NCBI RefSeq assembly: GCF_026230105.1
Contig: NC_079477.1
Span: forward strand, 1,307,001-1,371,000
Direction: 5' to 3'
From: Diorhabda sublineata
Lineage: Eukaryota; Arthropoda; Insecta; Coleoptera; Chrysomelidae
DNA: 64,000 nt
Part shown: piece by piece, positions 51,901-59,695 of the stretch
Layout of the letters: every line of letters starts with the position of its first letter
Position numbering within the stretch: position 1 is the first letter of the stretch
The notes under the pieces: generated by a model
The model's input: only the letters and a program-made list of their open reading frames with translations
Database searches by the model: none
What the model was told of the DNA's origin: nothing
Translations under genes and position numbers: made by a program

Positions 51901-54900
51901 CCTTTTGGGATCAAATTTTTGCGTGGAGGATACCTGAAACTGTGATTAGCTGATCCCAGCTCAATGAAAGAGCCTTTTGGGATCAAATTTTCGCGTGGAG
52001 GATACCCGGAACTGTGATTAGCTGATCCCAGGTCAATGAAAGAGCCTTTTGGGATCAAATTTTTGCGTGGAGGATACCTGAAACTGTGATTAGCTGATCC
52101 CAGCTCAATGAAAGAGCCTTTTGGGATCAAATTTTCGCGTGGAGGATACCTGAAACTGTGATTAGATGATCCCAGGTCAATGGAAGAGCCTTTTGGGATC
52201 AAATGTTTGCGTGGACGATACCCGGAACTGTGATTAGATGATCCCAGGTCAATGAAAGAGCCTTTTGGGATCAAATTTTCGCGTGGAGGATACCCGGAAC
52301 TGTGATTAGCTGATCCCAGCTCAATGAAAGAGCCTTTTGGGATCAAATTTTCGCGTGGAGGATACCTGAAACTGTGATTAGATGATCCCAGGTCAATGAA
52401 AGAGCCTTTTGGGATCAAATTTTCGCGTGGAGGATACCTGAAACTGTGATTAGCTGATCCCAGCTCAATGAAAGAGCCTTTTGGGATCAAATTTTTGCGT
52501 GGAGGATACCTGAAACTGTGATTAGCTGATCCCAGCTCAATGAAAGAGCCTTTTGGGATCAAATTTTCGCGTGGAGGATACCCGGAACTGTGATTAGCTG
52601 ATCCCAGGTCAATGAAAGAGCCTTTTGGGATCAAATTTTTGCGTGGAGGATACCTGAAACTGTGATTAGCTGATCCCAGCTCAATGAAAGAGCCTTTTGG
52701 GATCAAATTTTCGCGTGGACGATACACGGAACTGCGATTAGATGATCCCAAGTCAATGAAAGAGCCTTTTGGGATCAAATGTTTGCGTGGAAGATACCAG
52801 GAACTGTGATTAGCTGATCCCAGCTCAATGAAAGAGCCTTTTGGGATCAAATTTTCGCGTGGAGGATACCTGAAACTGTGATTAGCTGATCCCAGCTCAA
52901 TGGAAGAGCCTTTTGGGATCAAATTTTCGCGTGGAGGATACCCGGAACTGTGATTAGCTGATCCCAGCTCAATGAAAGAGCCTTTTGGGATCAAATTTTC
53001 GCGTGGAGGATACCTGAAACTGTGATTAGATGATCCCAGGTCAATGAAAGAGCCTTTTGGGATCAAATTTTCGCGTGGAGGATACCCGGAACTGTGATTA
53101 GCTGATCCCAGCTCAATGAAAGAGCCTTTTGGGATCAAATTTTCGCGTGGAGGATACCTGAAACTGTGATTAGATGATCCCAGGTCAATGGAAGAGCCTT
53201 TTGGGATCAAATGTTTGCGTGGACGATACCCGGAACTGTGATTAGATGATCCCAGGTCAATGAAAGAGCCTTTTGGGATCAAATTTTCGCGTGGAGGATA
53301 CCCGGAACTGTGATTAGCTGATCCCAGCTCAATGAAAGAGCCTTTTGGGATCAAATTTTCGCGTGGAGGATACCTGAAACTGTGATTAGCTGATCCCAGC
53401 TCAATGAAAGAGCCTTTTGGGATCAAATTTTTGCGTGGAGGATACCTGAAACTGTGATTAGCTGATCCCAGCTCAATGAAAGAGCCTTTTGGGATCAAAT
53501 TTTCGCGTGGAGGATACCCGGAACTGTGATTAGCTGATCCCAGGTCAATGAAAGAGCCTTTTGGGATCAAATTTTTGCGTGGAGGATACCTGAAACTGTG
53601 ATTAGCTGATCCCAGCTCAATGAAAGAGCCTTTTGGGATCAAATTTTCGCGTGGAGGATACCTGAAACTGTGATTAGATGATCCCAGGTCAATGGAAGAG
53701 CCTTTTGGGATCAAATGTTTGCGTGGACGATACCCGGAACTGTGATTAGATGATCCCAGGTCAATGAAAGAGCCTTTTGGGATCAAATTTTCGCGTGGAG
53801 GATACCCGGAACTGTGATTAGCTGATCCCAGCTCAATGAAAGAGCCTTTTGGGATCAAATTTTCGCGTGGAGGATACCTGAAACTGTGATTAGCTCATCA
53901 CCTTGTATATTTCATTTTATATAATATATAGTGCGGTTCGTAAGTTTTTGTCTGAATATAATGATGAATCTAGAAAGAAAATTGACCCCACTGCGTGCAT
54001 ATTTTGTAAAATTGAAACCGTTCCGTCACTGTTGAGAAATTTCAATTTTCCTTCAGCACTTTCCAAGCTTTATAAAATCACTTAGTGAAACGTGTGATTG
54101 AAATGAATTTGATTTTGTAGAAAAGCGTATCCGAAAGTATATGGAAGTGATTTAAGTACTTTTCAATTTAACCGGTTGATTCATAATTCATTAACGTTAT
54201 AAGGCCTTTCAGTTTGACGTTTTAAAATTAATTTTAGTCTGCCATGTACTTCAATTAGGAAAAAAGTATGTTTATACAGGGTGTCCAACGACGACTTAAA
54301 AATATCTGTATATGGCAAAATACTTATAGTAGAATCGTAAAACTTACTACGTTTGGGTTTTCGAGTATGATCTTTTTAACTAAAATATTTTTAAAGATGG
54401 CCGACTTCCGGTTCTACCGGAAGTTGACTATAACTTTGTTATTTTAAACAAACACCCTGTATATTAATACATTTTTGAAATCTACGTGAAATTTTAGTAT
54501 ACTTTTGTCTAAAAACATTTTTCGAAAAATGTATACTTTTCGAGTTATTAATTTTTTTGTAAAAAATTTGACCCTTATAAATTATTTTTTTACGAATACA
54601 CCCTTAAAGATATGAAAATAGTTTCTGTTCGGTTACTTCAAGTAAGGTCAGACGTATTTGAATCTATGCTGAAAAATTTCTCATTTTATACAGGGTGTGT
54701 ATGAAAAGTGTTCAAAATTTAACTTAATATAAATAATATAAATATCAAATTTCTTTATTTTTTTAAATAGAACACCATGTATATTAATACATTTTTGAAA
54801 TCTACGTGAAATTTTAGTATACTTTTGTCTAAAAACGTTTTTCGAAAAATGTATACTTTTCGAGTTATTAATTTTTTTGTAAAAAATTTGACCCTTATAA

Positions 54901-57900
54901 ATTATTTGTTTACGAATACACCCTTAAAGATATGAAAATAGTTTCTGTTCGGTTACTTCAAGTAAGGTCAGACGTATTTGAATCTATGCTGAAAAATTTC
55001 TCATTTTATACAGGATGTGTATGAAAAGTGTTCAAAGTTTAACTTCATAAATATAAATTTTTTTAATTTTTTTAAATAGAACCACCCGGTTTTTTCTATT
55101 TTAATGCATTCAAGGGTAAAAAATAAGGCAAAAACAATGTAATTATTGATAAAAAAATGAGAATTATTCATAATTATATATTTAGCGACAATTTATAAAC
55201 TTTATAAAAGATTATTAAGAGATAATACAAACGGGATTCTAACCGCCCTCTATCTCAGAAACGATTCACCGTATAAAAAAATTTTTCAAACAAAAGTTGT
55301 AGAGAATTCAATTCTCTATAATATCGATAATAAATACAAATAGCGTAAAACCTATAGGAAACGAGTTATTTGTAAAAAACCGATTTTTTTTACTTTTGAC
55401 CCCCGAATTCTAAAGTTGCTCACATCGAATTATTTGTGAGTTTTGAGAGGAGTTTGAGCATGTCAAATGAAAAAGTTTAATCGATTTTATAGCCGGCTAT
55501 CTCGATTTTCCGAAATTCTTGCCTAAATCTACCTTAAACGACTGGAGTAGTATTCAAATAAAAAAAATTGAGGTATTTCAAGTAAATTTTCAAAAAACAC
55601 ATTTTCTAACTCGTTCCAAACTAGAAAAATAATCAAATAATTTACGTAAAACTTTTCTTTCGTTTCCATTTTCTTAATAAATAAAAATTTTGACGTTAAT
55701 AACCGTTATGCTTTGTTTATTGTAGCGCCATCTCATAGTGAAATTTTGATTTAAAAGATTCCACCGTATGTATGGTGAACGCTTTACAAGTTAACCCCGT
55801 ATATACTGAATAATTTTACTCACATACCCATTAATACACACAATACATTAATACTAATCCTCCACCGAAATTGAGTGTTGCTATAAGTAAACATATACAC
55901 ATCGACACACAGGGGGTGCAACTATTATTGGGCATATTGAAATTGGATAAGCACCCTCTGGAATCGAGGGTGTATTGTCTAGTGTCGGCGGACTCGTTAT
56001 TCGCTTGTTTAGACAATCGAAAATCTCGCGTAGGACGTTGACAGTCGCTCAATTGTCATTTATGCGATTTACACGGTCGGGGTGCTGCCTAATTACTCGG
56101 GGACGAATTATAATACACTTCAGGAGGTGTTGATTCGTTTTACCACTGATTTGCCCTTAAATTCGTTTCGATACGTTTCTGAATCGTTGTTTATTAATTT
56201 ATCAAAAACAAAACGATTTAAACTGTTCGATTCAGGGCGATTCGTTGACGTTTGACGTTTGACATTTGAAAGATATAACGTGCATTGACGTACCAGTGAA
56301 ATTTAGGTCGAAATGAAAAGTTTTTCTTATGAATCTCCACGATTCTGTTTAGTTTATTAATTTATCAATTGAAATACGAAAAAAACGATTTAAATTGTTC
56401 GATTCAGGGCGATTCGTTGACGTTTGACGTTTGACATTTGAAAGATATAACGTGCATTGACGTACCAGTGAAATTTAGGTCGAAATGAAAAGTTTTTCTT
56501 ATGAATCTCCACGATTCTGTTTAGTTTATTAATTTATCAATTGAAATACGAATAAAACGATTTAAATTGTTCGATTCAGGGCGATTCGTTGACGTTTGAC
56601 GTTTGACATTTGAAAGATATAACGTGCATTGACGTACCAGTGAAATTTAGGTCGAAATGAAAAGTTTTTCTTATGAATCTCCACGATTCTGTTTAGTTTA
56701 TTAATTTATCAATTGAAATACGAAAAAAACGATTTAAATTGTTCGATTCAGGGCGATTCGTTGACGTTTGACGTTTGACATTTGAAAGATATAACGTGCA
56801 TTGACGTACCAGTGAAATTTAGGTCGAAATGAAAAGTTTTTCTTATGAATCTCCACGATTCTGTTTAGTTTATTAATTTATCAATTGAAATACGAATAAA
56901 ACGATTTAAATTGTTCGATTCAGGGCGATTCGTTGACGTTTGACGTTTGACATTTGAAAGATATAACGTGCATTGACGTACCAGTGAAATTTAGGTCGAA
57001 ATGAAAAGTTTTTCTTATGAATCTCCACGATTCTGTTTAGTTTATTAATTTATCAATTGAAATACGAATAAAACGATTTAAATTGTTCGATTCAGGGCGA
57101 TTCGTTGACGTTTGACGTTTGACATTTGAAAGATATAACGTGCATTGACGTACCAGTGAAATTTAGGTCGAAATGAAAAGTTTTTCTTATGAATCTCCAC
57201 GATTCTGTTTAGTTTATTAATTTATCAATTGAAATACGAAAAAAACGATTTAAATTGTTCGATTCAGGGCGATTCGTTGACGTTTGACGTTTGACATTTG
57301 AAAGATATAACGTGCATTGACGTACCAGTGAAATTTAGGTCGAAATGAAAAGTTTTTCTTATGAATCTCCACGATTCTGTTTAGTTTATTAATTTATCAA
57401 TTGAAATACGAATAAAACGATTTAAATTGTTCGATTCAGGGCGATTCGTTGACGTTTGACGTTTGACATTTGAAAGATATAACGTGCATTGACGTACCAG
57501 TGAAATTTAGGTCGAAATGAAAAGTTTTTCTTATGAATCTCCACGATTCTGTTTAGTTTATTAATTTATCAATTGAAATACGAAAAAAACGATTTAAATT
57601 GTTCGATTCAGGGCGATTCGTTGACGTTTGACGTTTGACATTTGAAAGATATAACGTGCATTGACGTACCAGTGAAATTTAGGTCGAAATGAAAAGTTTT
57701 TCTTATGAATCTCCACGATTCTGTTTAGTTTATTAATTTATCAATTGAAATACGAATAAAACGATTTAAATTGTTCGATTCAGGGCGATTCGTTGACGTT
57801 TGACGTTTGACATTTGAAAGATATAACGTGCATTGACGTACCAGTGAAATTTAGGTCGAAATGAAAAGTTTTTCTTATGAATCTCCACGATTCTGTTTAG

Positions 57901-59695
57901 TTTATTAATTTATCAATTGAAATACGAAAAAAACGATTTAAATTGTTCGATTCAGGGCGATTCGTTGACGTTTGACGTTTGACATTTGAAAGATATAACG
58001 TGCATTGACGTACCAGTGAAATTTAGGTCGAAATGAAAAGTTTTTCTTATGAATCTCCACGATTCTGTTTAGTTTATTAATTTATCAATTGAAATACGAA
58101 AAAAACGATTTAAATTGTTTGATTCAGGGCGATTCGTTGACGTTTGACGTTTGACATTTGAAAGATATAACGTGCATTGACGTACCAGTGAAATTTAGGT
58201 CGAAATGAAAAGTTTTCCTTATGAATCTCCACGATTCTGTTTAGTTTATTAATTTATCAATTGAAATACGAAAAAAACGATTTAAATTGTTCGATTCAGG
58301 CCGATTCGTTGACGTTTGACGTTTGACAGAACTTTCTTATCGTTTTTGACGTATGTACTACTTTATAGCAGGAAAATGTTGTTTAAATTGATACATTAGA
58401 GTTTTGTAACGGTCATTTCCTTTTTGAAATTTTCTTTTTATTTAAATATAATCAGGAAAATACACCAACTTGATGATTATAATGTAGAGGATACTGGAGA
58501 GTTCCCTGACAAAACCCACTCGAAAATCTGAATCGCACTCCGGCTCTAGACGGTACAGAGAACAATAAGAAAATGAATTGTCTAATGTAGACTTTCAAGT
58601 ACACTTGTGTAATGAAGAAGCGAAACATTCATTATTTAGATATATTTTTTCAAAAGGATATAACAAGCATTGGCGTACCAGTAATTTTTCGATACTCAAT
58701 TCAAGGTAAACTCGTTTTATATCGAATTTTCCCACCAATAAACCTTCTCCCGCTAAAATTAATTCCAGCCGGAAAACCTCCTCGGCGGAAATCTTCTCAT
58801 CGATTTCTCGAATACAAAACTATGAAATGGACAGTAAGGAACCGATCCTTCGTCCTTATTTTGACCTCGTCCGTCTCTTAGACGAGTTGCGTGCTGTTTA
58901 AACCCAACGATAACGGATCTCCTAGTTTGCCCAATATACCATCACCGAAACTAATTAAATAAATGTACAGTCCCCTTCCAAATTTGGTATTTTATCTCCA
59001 GGATTACCCGAAAATGTTGAAACCAAGGTCCTTTCCCGTTCCGTTGGAAGTATGATCCAGATTTCGCGTTTTTTTCGTTGTACGCTACACCACTGCACCC
59101 TGCAGGATACAACCGAGTTAATTGCGTCCAGGATCTCATTAGCAAACACGAATCGTGCTCTAATTGGCGTCGCAATCTAATACATACCTTGATGATACAG
59201 GATACAGGATACATGGTCTAAATATATACCAGGAAATCGATTTTCTCCGTAGTTTCATCCGTTGTATCGTTGTTTCAGGTGTGGTTCCAAAACAGGAGGG
59301 CGAAATGGAGAAAAGCGGAACGACTTAAGGAAGAACAAAGGAAAAGGGAAGGACAAGACGCGATAAAACGAGACGACGAAACCAAAGAAGAAAAGGTATC
59401 GTGATATTATATGTTTGATTGATAGATGTTTTAATTCCTTATTTTTCATCCAGGTCGAAGACGGTTTACCGAGCAGTTCTCCGGAAACTAACGCGGACGA
59501 AGAAGTGGCAAGAGAACGCGAATGTTCCAGTCCAAGTAGTACCGGCAGAGAAACTCCGGAACAAACTAGGAGCGTCATCGAAGCCGATCCTTCTAATCCT
59601 TCGTCGCCTCATAGTCCGGCTCCTTCGGGATCTTCGGAACCACCGAAGACGATTCATCCGCCGCCGTTTTCCCATATGTTTCCGTTTGGAGATAA
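30851..59695 (+). CDS. Drgx: Drgx-like paired-type homeobox transcription factor, split gene, 3' end not in window
   Basis: Overall span of the visible coding exons 30851-30944, 39200-39393, 59279-59395 and 59454-59695. Joined, they stay in one frame for 215 codons plus two bases. The protein opens with MFCYHCPP, close to the MFYFHCPP start known for vertebrate DRGX. A complete Q50 paired-like homeodomain follows at residues 51-110: basic arm QRRNRTTFT, helix 3 with WFQNRRAKWRK. A charged KEEQRKREG stretch and a Ser/Pro/Glu-rich region come next. Members of this family are nuclear, sequence-specific DNA-binding regulators; vertebrate DRGX acts in sensory and dorsal-horn neurons. The same role in this animal is inference. 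The intron between homeodomain positions 46 and 47 is the usual place in paired-like genes. No C-terminal OAR-type motif is seen, so more exons probably lie beyond 64000. All introns are GT-AG. The introns are very large and full of satellite DNA, except for one of 58 bp. Confidence 0.9.
30945..31499. other. Start of Drgx intron 1, single copy
   Basis: No gene or repeat is recognised. It includes a gggggtttacccccgagaga stretch at about 31137-31156, with a short G5/C5 palindrome (GGGGGTTTACCCCC). Confidence 0.5.
31500..31820 (+). pseudogene. Tc1/mariner-superfamily transposase remnant (HTH and catalytic-core pieces)
   Basis: Two pieces of one old reading frame are visible. Near 31509-31585 the frame reads VKKFNETSLVEDLSKSGRKK, like the helix-turn-helix linker FxETGSVxDxxRSGRP of Tc1/mariner-superfamily transposases. 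At 31712-31771 it reads NRHNCGYWSRNHPR before a stop, matching the NRHNCRYWS-NPH string typical of one arthropod lineage of these transposases. The frames differ and are broken by stops, so this is a dead copy in Drgx intron 1. The segment after the stop loses frame and only weakly resembles the next part of the family. Confidence 0.5.
31827..31949 (+). pseudogene. PIF/Harbinger (HARBI1-like) transposase remnant
   Basis: The frame from 31827 reads RRWYKKRQKYTQEHFLKDLM, then EEADF, an in-frame TAA at 31908, NLLELVTPSI and a stop. HARBI1-type nucleases commonly open with an RRWWV(R/H)P...F..L..EL segment, followed by F..LL..VTP.I, so the order and spacing fit. Only about 40 codons remain and no DDE residues are visible. 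It lies directly after the Tc1/mariner remnant. Confidence 0.42.
31950..32730. other. Intron 1 spacer
   Basis: No gene is recognised. An ACTATACAGGGTGATCG string lies at about 31997-32013. An open frame on the minus strand at 31927-32208 is AT-rich and without motifs. Confidence 0.4.
32731..32925 (+). pseudogene. Non-LTR retrotransposon reverse transcriptase fragment
   Basis: 54 codons from 32731 read DFSIALDCVYHRNILI, then PQYYGFR, then IECGAPQGSVLG and a stop at 32890-32892. In the next frame, FINDTAF follows. These correspond in order to the reverse transcriptase motifs DFSKAFDCVDHxILL, KLxYYGIRG, GVPQGSVLGPLLF and INDL of jockey/CR1/RTE-like elements. The YxDD catalytic motif is not visible. 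It is dead because of the truncation, a stop and a frame change. Confidence 0.8.
33097..37314. repeat. Tandem array E: 322-325-bp monomer, 13 copies
   Basis: The string gtcactgtcatttcttctt recurs 13 times, at 33355, 33677, 34002, 34327, 34652, 34976, 35300, 35624, 35948, 36272, 36597, 36922 and 37246. Two monomer types alternate irregularly: tatatttacgatgg (A) and tattattacaatgg (B). The order from 33.1 to 37.1 kb is A B A B B A B A B A A B B. Each monomer carries cctaacctaacacga, two copies of the CCTAA telomere-like motif. The array fills half of Drgx intron 1. Confidence 0.97.
37315..39199. other. Single-copy part of Drgx intron 1, upstream of the homeodomain exon
   Basis: No gene is recognised. 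It contains CTATACAGGGAGTATCG at about 37578, a short TTAGG-like run (ttaggttaggttaggttac) at about 37995-38014, and the heptad string TTGACGTTTGACGTTTG at about 39108, just before the exon. Its higher sequence complexity makes 38150-38750 a reasonable place to look for enhancers. Confidence 0.45.
39200..39393 (+). CDS. Drgx: Drgx coding exon 2: homeodomain N-terminal part (positions 1-46)
   Basis: Residues 32-96. A Tyr/His-rich linker (YTSYSYHPAIHDD) is followed by FVRRKQRRNRTTFT, helix 1 (LQQLEELETAFAQ), the THYPDVFTRE linker and helix 2 (DLAMKINL), ending at EARVQ. This is a near-perfect match to DRGX/PRRX-type paired-like homeodomains. The acceptor is a T-rich tract ending tgcag (AG 39198-39199). 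The donor CAG|gtaaac at 39394 lies between homeodomain positions 46 and 47. With exon 1 the count is 288 bases, exactly 96 codons, so the donor is in phase 0. The 361-bp tandem array begins about 180 bases after the donor. Confidence 0.95.
39568..41585. repeat. Tandem array F: 361-bp monomer, about 5.6 copies
   Basis: ATACAGGG-type strings mark the repeat at 39573, 39934, 40295, 40656 and 41017 (361 bp apart), then at 41552 after a shorter and more diverged block. Each monomer is itself two related halves of about 180 bp, with gggtgttaaattgaagaaat in the second half. The array is therefore a dimeric satellite. It begins about 175 bases after the splice donor of the homeodomain exon. Confidence 0.95.
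41586..42369. other. Intron 2 spacer
   Basis: No gene is visible. The region 41700-42200 is of ordinary complexity with GC-richer patches (ccgcgtcggtttatactata at about 42157). Open frames here are short and without motifs. Confidence 0.4.
42370..42785 (+). pseudogene. mariner transposase pseudogene, copy 1
   Basis: Several frames together cover the middle and C-terminal parts of a mariner transposase: EWTAAG-PGSK near 42385, TGKVTASVF near 42428, FMDYLQK near 42478, a KSMVK-NELHF block near 42572, then HPPYSQNLVPSD, a stop, and YLFVDVKKTFAGA. The signature around the third catalytic Asp is recognisable. Frame changes and stops make it dead. It is followed directly by the 335-bp tandem repeat, so the satellite abuts or interrupts the mariner 3' part. 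Related copies are at 44075-44295, 45585-45810 (inverted) and 62030-62160 (inverted). Confidence 0.8.
42790..44000 (+). repeat. Tandem array G, block 1: 335-bp monomer, about 3.6 copies
   Basis: The string tctcagaaatggtaactgtt (third to last base variable) recurs at 42806, 43141, 43476 and 43811, exactly 335 bp apart. The sequence after it (tttgtagagaatttcaagat, then caccgttttcgagaaaa and ctttgaccacgaataac) resembles a diverged stretch at 55235-55500. Two further blocks of the same monomer occur at 44300-44850 and 45975-46720. Confidence 0.95.
44075..44295 (+). pseudogene. mariner transposase pseudogene, copy 2
   Basis: A near-identical copy of 42560-42790, including HPPYSQNLVPSD, the same stop and the FAGANS-like region (GCGGATGCA here versus GCGGGTGCA). 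Because it is followed by the same 335-bp repeat, the mariner fragment plus satellite was duplicated as one unit. Confidence 0.8.
44300..44850 (+). repeat. Tandem array G, block 2: 335-bp monomer, about 1.6 copies
   Basis: tctcagaaatggtaactgtt occurs at 44310 and 44645, 335 bp apart. The last copy is diverged and truncated (caagttctacaactttaatt, then loss of similarity after about 44835). Confidence 0.92.
44851..45450. other. Single-copy segment inside the array G complex
   Basis: It holds no recognised gene. A GC-richer block at 45120-45330 (gcggttcgagggtgctttac and onward) contains an 80-codon minus-strand open frame (45078-45320) with a basic composition and no known motif. It is flanked by direct and inverted copies of the mariner/335-bp complex. 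Confidence 0.4.
45453..45970 (-). repeat. Inverted copy of the mariner/335-bp complex
   Basis: 45453-45525 (cgacgataaagaatagaaaa...) is the reverse complement of about 43994-44063. 45595-45806 is the reverse complement of the mariner fragment at 44075-44285. 45806-45970 contains a second inverted copy of the 43.99-44.04 kb string and then the reverse complement of 43885-43990. Together these make a long imperfect inverted repeat with the 43.9-44.3 kb region, with an arm separation of about 1.2-1.4 kb. Confidence 0.85.
45585..45810 (-). pseudogene. mariner transposase pseudogene, copy 3 (inverted)
   Basis: On the minus strand it carries the same HPPYSQNLVPSD core and downstream FAGA region as the copies at 42.6 and 44.1 kb. 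It is broken in the same place, so it descends from the same dead copy by local inverted duplication rather than independent transposition. Confidence 0.78.
45975..46720 (+). repeat. Tandem array G, block 3: 335-bp monomer, about 2.2 copies
   Basis: tctcagaaatggtaactgtt occurs at 46223 and 46558, 335 bp apart. The block starts abruptly at about 45975 with taaaactcacagttttcgag, directly after the inverted segment, and ends near 46720 (ctttgaccacaaataacttt). Confidence 0.92.
47080..47180 (+). repeat. Possible RTE-type retrotransposon end
   Basis: The string ttcttcttctttttctcatg followed by TCCTCTTCTC and GGAGCTCGGCAACCA resembles the TCTTCTTCTTGTGCC...GGTTGGC(A/G)ATCA string found at one end of RTE-like elements in many insect genomes. 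No coding sequence for such an element is visible next to it. Confidence 0.28.
47181..48995. other. Single-copy intron 2 segment, no recognised gene
   Basis: Higher complexity and less AT-rich than most of the window. It holds open frames of 68-101 codons on both strands (47640-47846 +, 47770-48075 -, 48018-48278 +, 48510-48770 +), none with a motif I can name and several overlapping on opposite strands. A decayed retroelement or intronic regulatory DNA are possible. Confidence 0.4.
49028..53897. repeat. Tandem array H: 72-bp monomer, about 67 copies
   Basis: The monomer contains caatgaaagagccttttggg and cgtggaggatacctgaaact; the period is 72 bp throughout with no length variants. Variable sites include ggaggatac/ggacgatac/ggaagatac, cctgaaactg/cccggaactg/ccaggaactg, ctgtgatt/ctgcgatt and aatgaaag/aatggaag. 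The last 3 kb are two tandem copies of a 21-monomer block: the caatggaagag variant recurs at about 51391 and 52903, and the tacacggaactg variant at 51211 and 52723, all 1512 bp apart. Because 72 is a multiple of three, the minus strand is open for 1620 codons (48996-53858) as a 24-residue repeat (IPKGSFIELGSANHSSGYPP core). See findings for why this is not called a gene. Confidence 0.97.
53898..54450. other. Spacer with a TATACAGGGTGTCC-bearing short element
   Basis: TATACAGGGTGTCC at 54275 faces an inverted ACACCCTGTATA at about 54451-54462, enclosing about 190 bp that includes the inverted pair gccgacttccggttctaccg/ccggaagttgac. This looks like a short inverted-repeat element, but I cannot assign it to a family. 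Confidence 0.4.
54455..55075 (+). repeat. Tandem duplication I: about 320-bp unit, about 1.9 copies
   Basis: gtatattaatacatttttga occurs at 54459 and 54779, 320 bp apart, and the following about 260 bases match closely through tcattttatacagggtgtgt (54690) and its counterpart with cagg|atg (55008). The unit ends after tttaaatagaacac. It contains an internal TACAGGGTGTG string. Confidence 0.9.
55076..56164. other. Spacer including a diverged relative of the 335-bp repeat
   Basis: The segment 55235-55500 contains ctatctcagaaacgattcac, agttgtagagaatt, acgagttatttg and cttttgacccccgaatt, in the same order as the corresponding parts of the 335-bp monomer at 42.8-46.7 kb but diverged. It is a possible ancestral single copy of that family. 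The rest (55500-56164) holds no recognised gene. Confidence 0.45.
56165..58330. repeat. Tandem array J: 172-bp monomer, about 12.5 copies
   Basis: CAGG of gattcagggcgattcgttga occurs at 56233, 56405, 56577 and so on to 58297, 172 bp apart (12 intervals). Copies are almost identical. A cgaaaaaaacg/cgaataaaacg variant mostly alternates between neighbours, giving a 344-bp dimer pattern with breaks. Each monomer contains a 7-bp sub-repeat, TGACGTT TGACGTT TGACATT. The first and last copies are truncated and diverged. Confidence 0.97.
58331..59278. other. End of Drgx intron 2, single copy
   Basis: No recognised gene. Small open frames occur on both strands. Near 59197-59215 is a short gatacag-type run (gatacaggatacaggataca). 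This is the only sizeable single-copy block next to the recognition-helix exon. Confidence 0.45.
59279..59395 (+). CDS. Drgx: Drgx coding exon 3: homeodomain recognition helix
   Basis: Residues 97-135, 39 codons in phase 0 at both ends. It opens with VWFQNRRAKWRKAER, completing the homeodomain. Q100 is homeodomain position 50 and N101 is the invariant Asn51, which contacts adenine in homeodomain-DNA complexes. It continues with LKEEQRKREGQDAIKRDD and ends TKEEK, a highly charged segment likely to be helical. The acceptor is cgttgtttcag (AG 59277-59278) and the donor is AAG|gtatcg at 59396. It lies about 19.9 kb from exon 2, and that intron is largely satellite and transposon DNA. Confidence 0.95.
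59454..59695 (+). CDS. Drgx: Drgx coding exon 4: Ser/Pro-rich region
   Basis: 80 codons plus two bases. It is separated from exon 3 by an intron of only 58 bp (acceptor tttttcatccag, AG 59452-59453). It encodes VEDGLPSSSPETNADEE, an ECSSPSSTGRETPEQ segment, then Pro/Ser-rich sequence ending HPPPFSHMFPFGD. The region is low-complexity, probably disordered, with many Ser-Pro pairs. I end the exon at 59695 because GATAA|gtgagt is a strong donor. If the intron were retained, the frame would close at the TGA at 59697-59699, giving a 216-residue protein. The donor reading is preferred because DRGX proteins continue past this point. No partner exon is recognisable up to 64000. Confidence 0.83.

Noticed and set aside
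48996..53858. A giant 1620-residue repetitive protein on the minus strand
   Set aside because: The period is a multiple of three and differences between monomers are almost all amino-acid changing, as expected for a non-coding satellite. I list it as a repeat.
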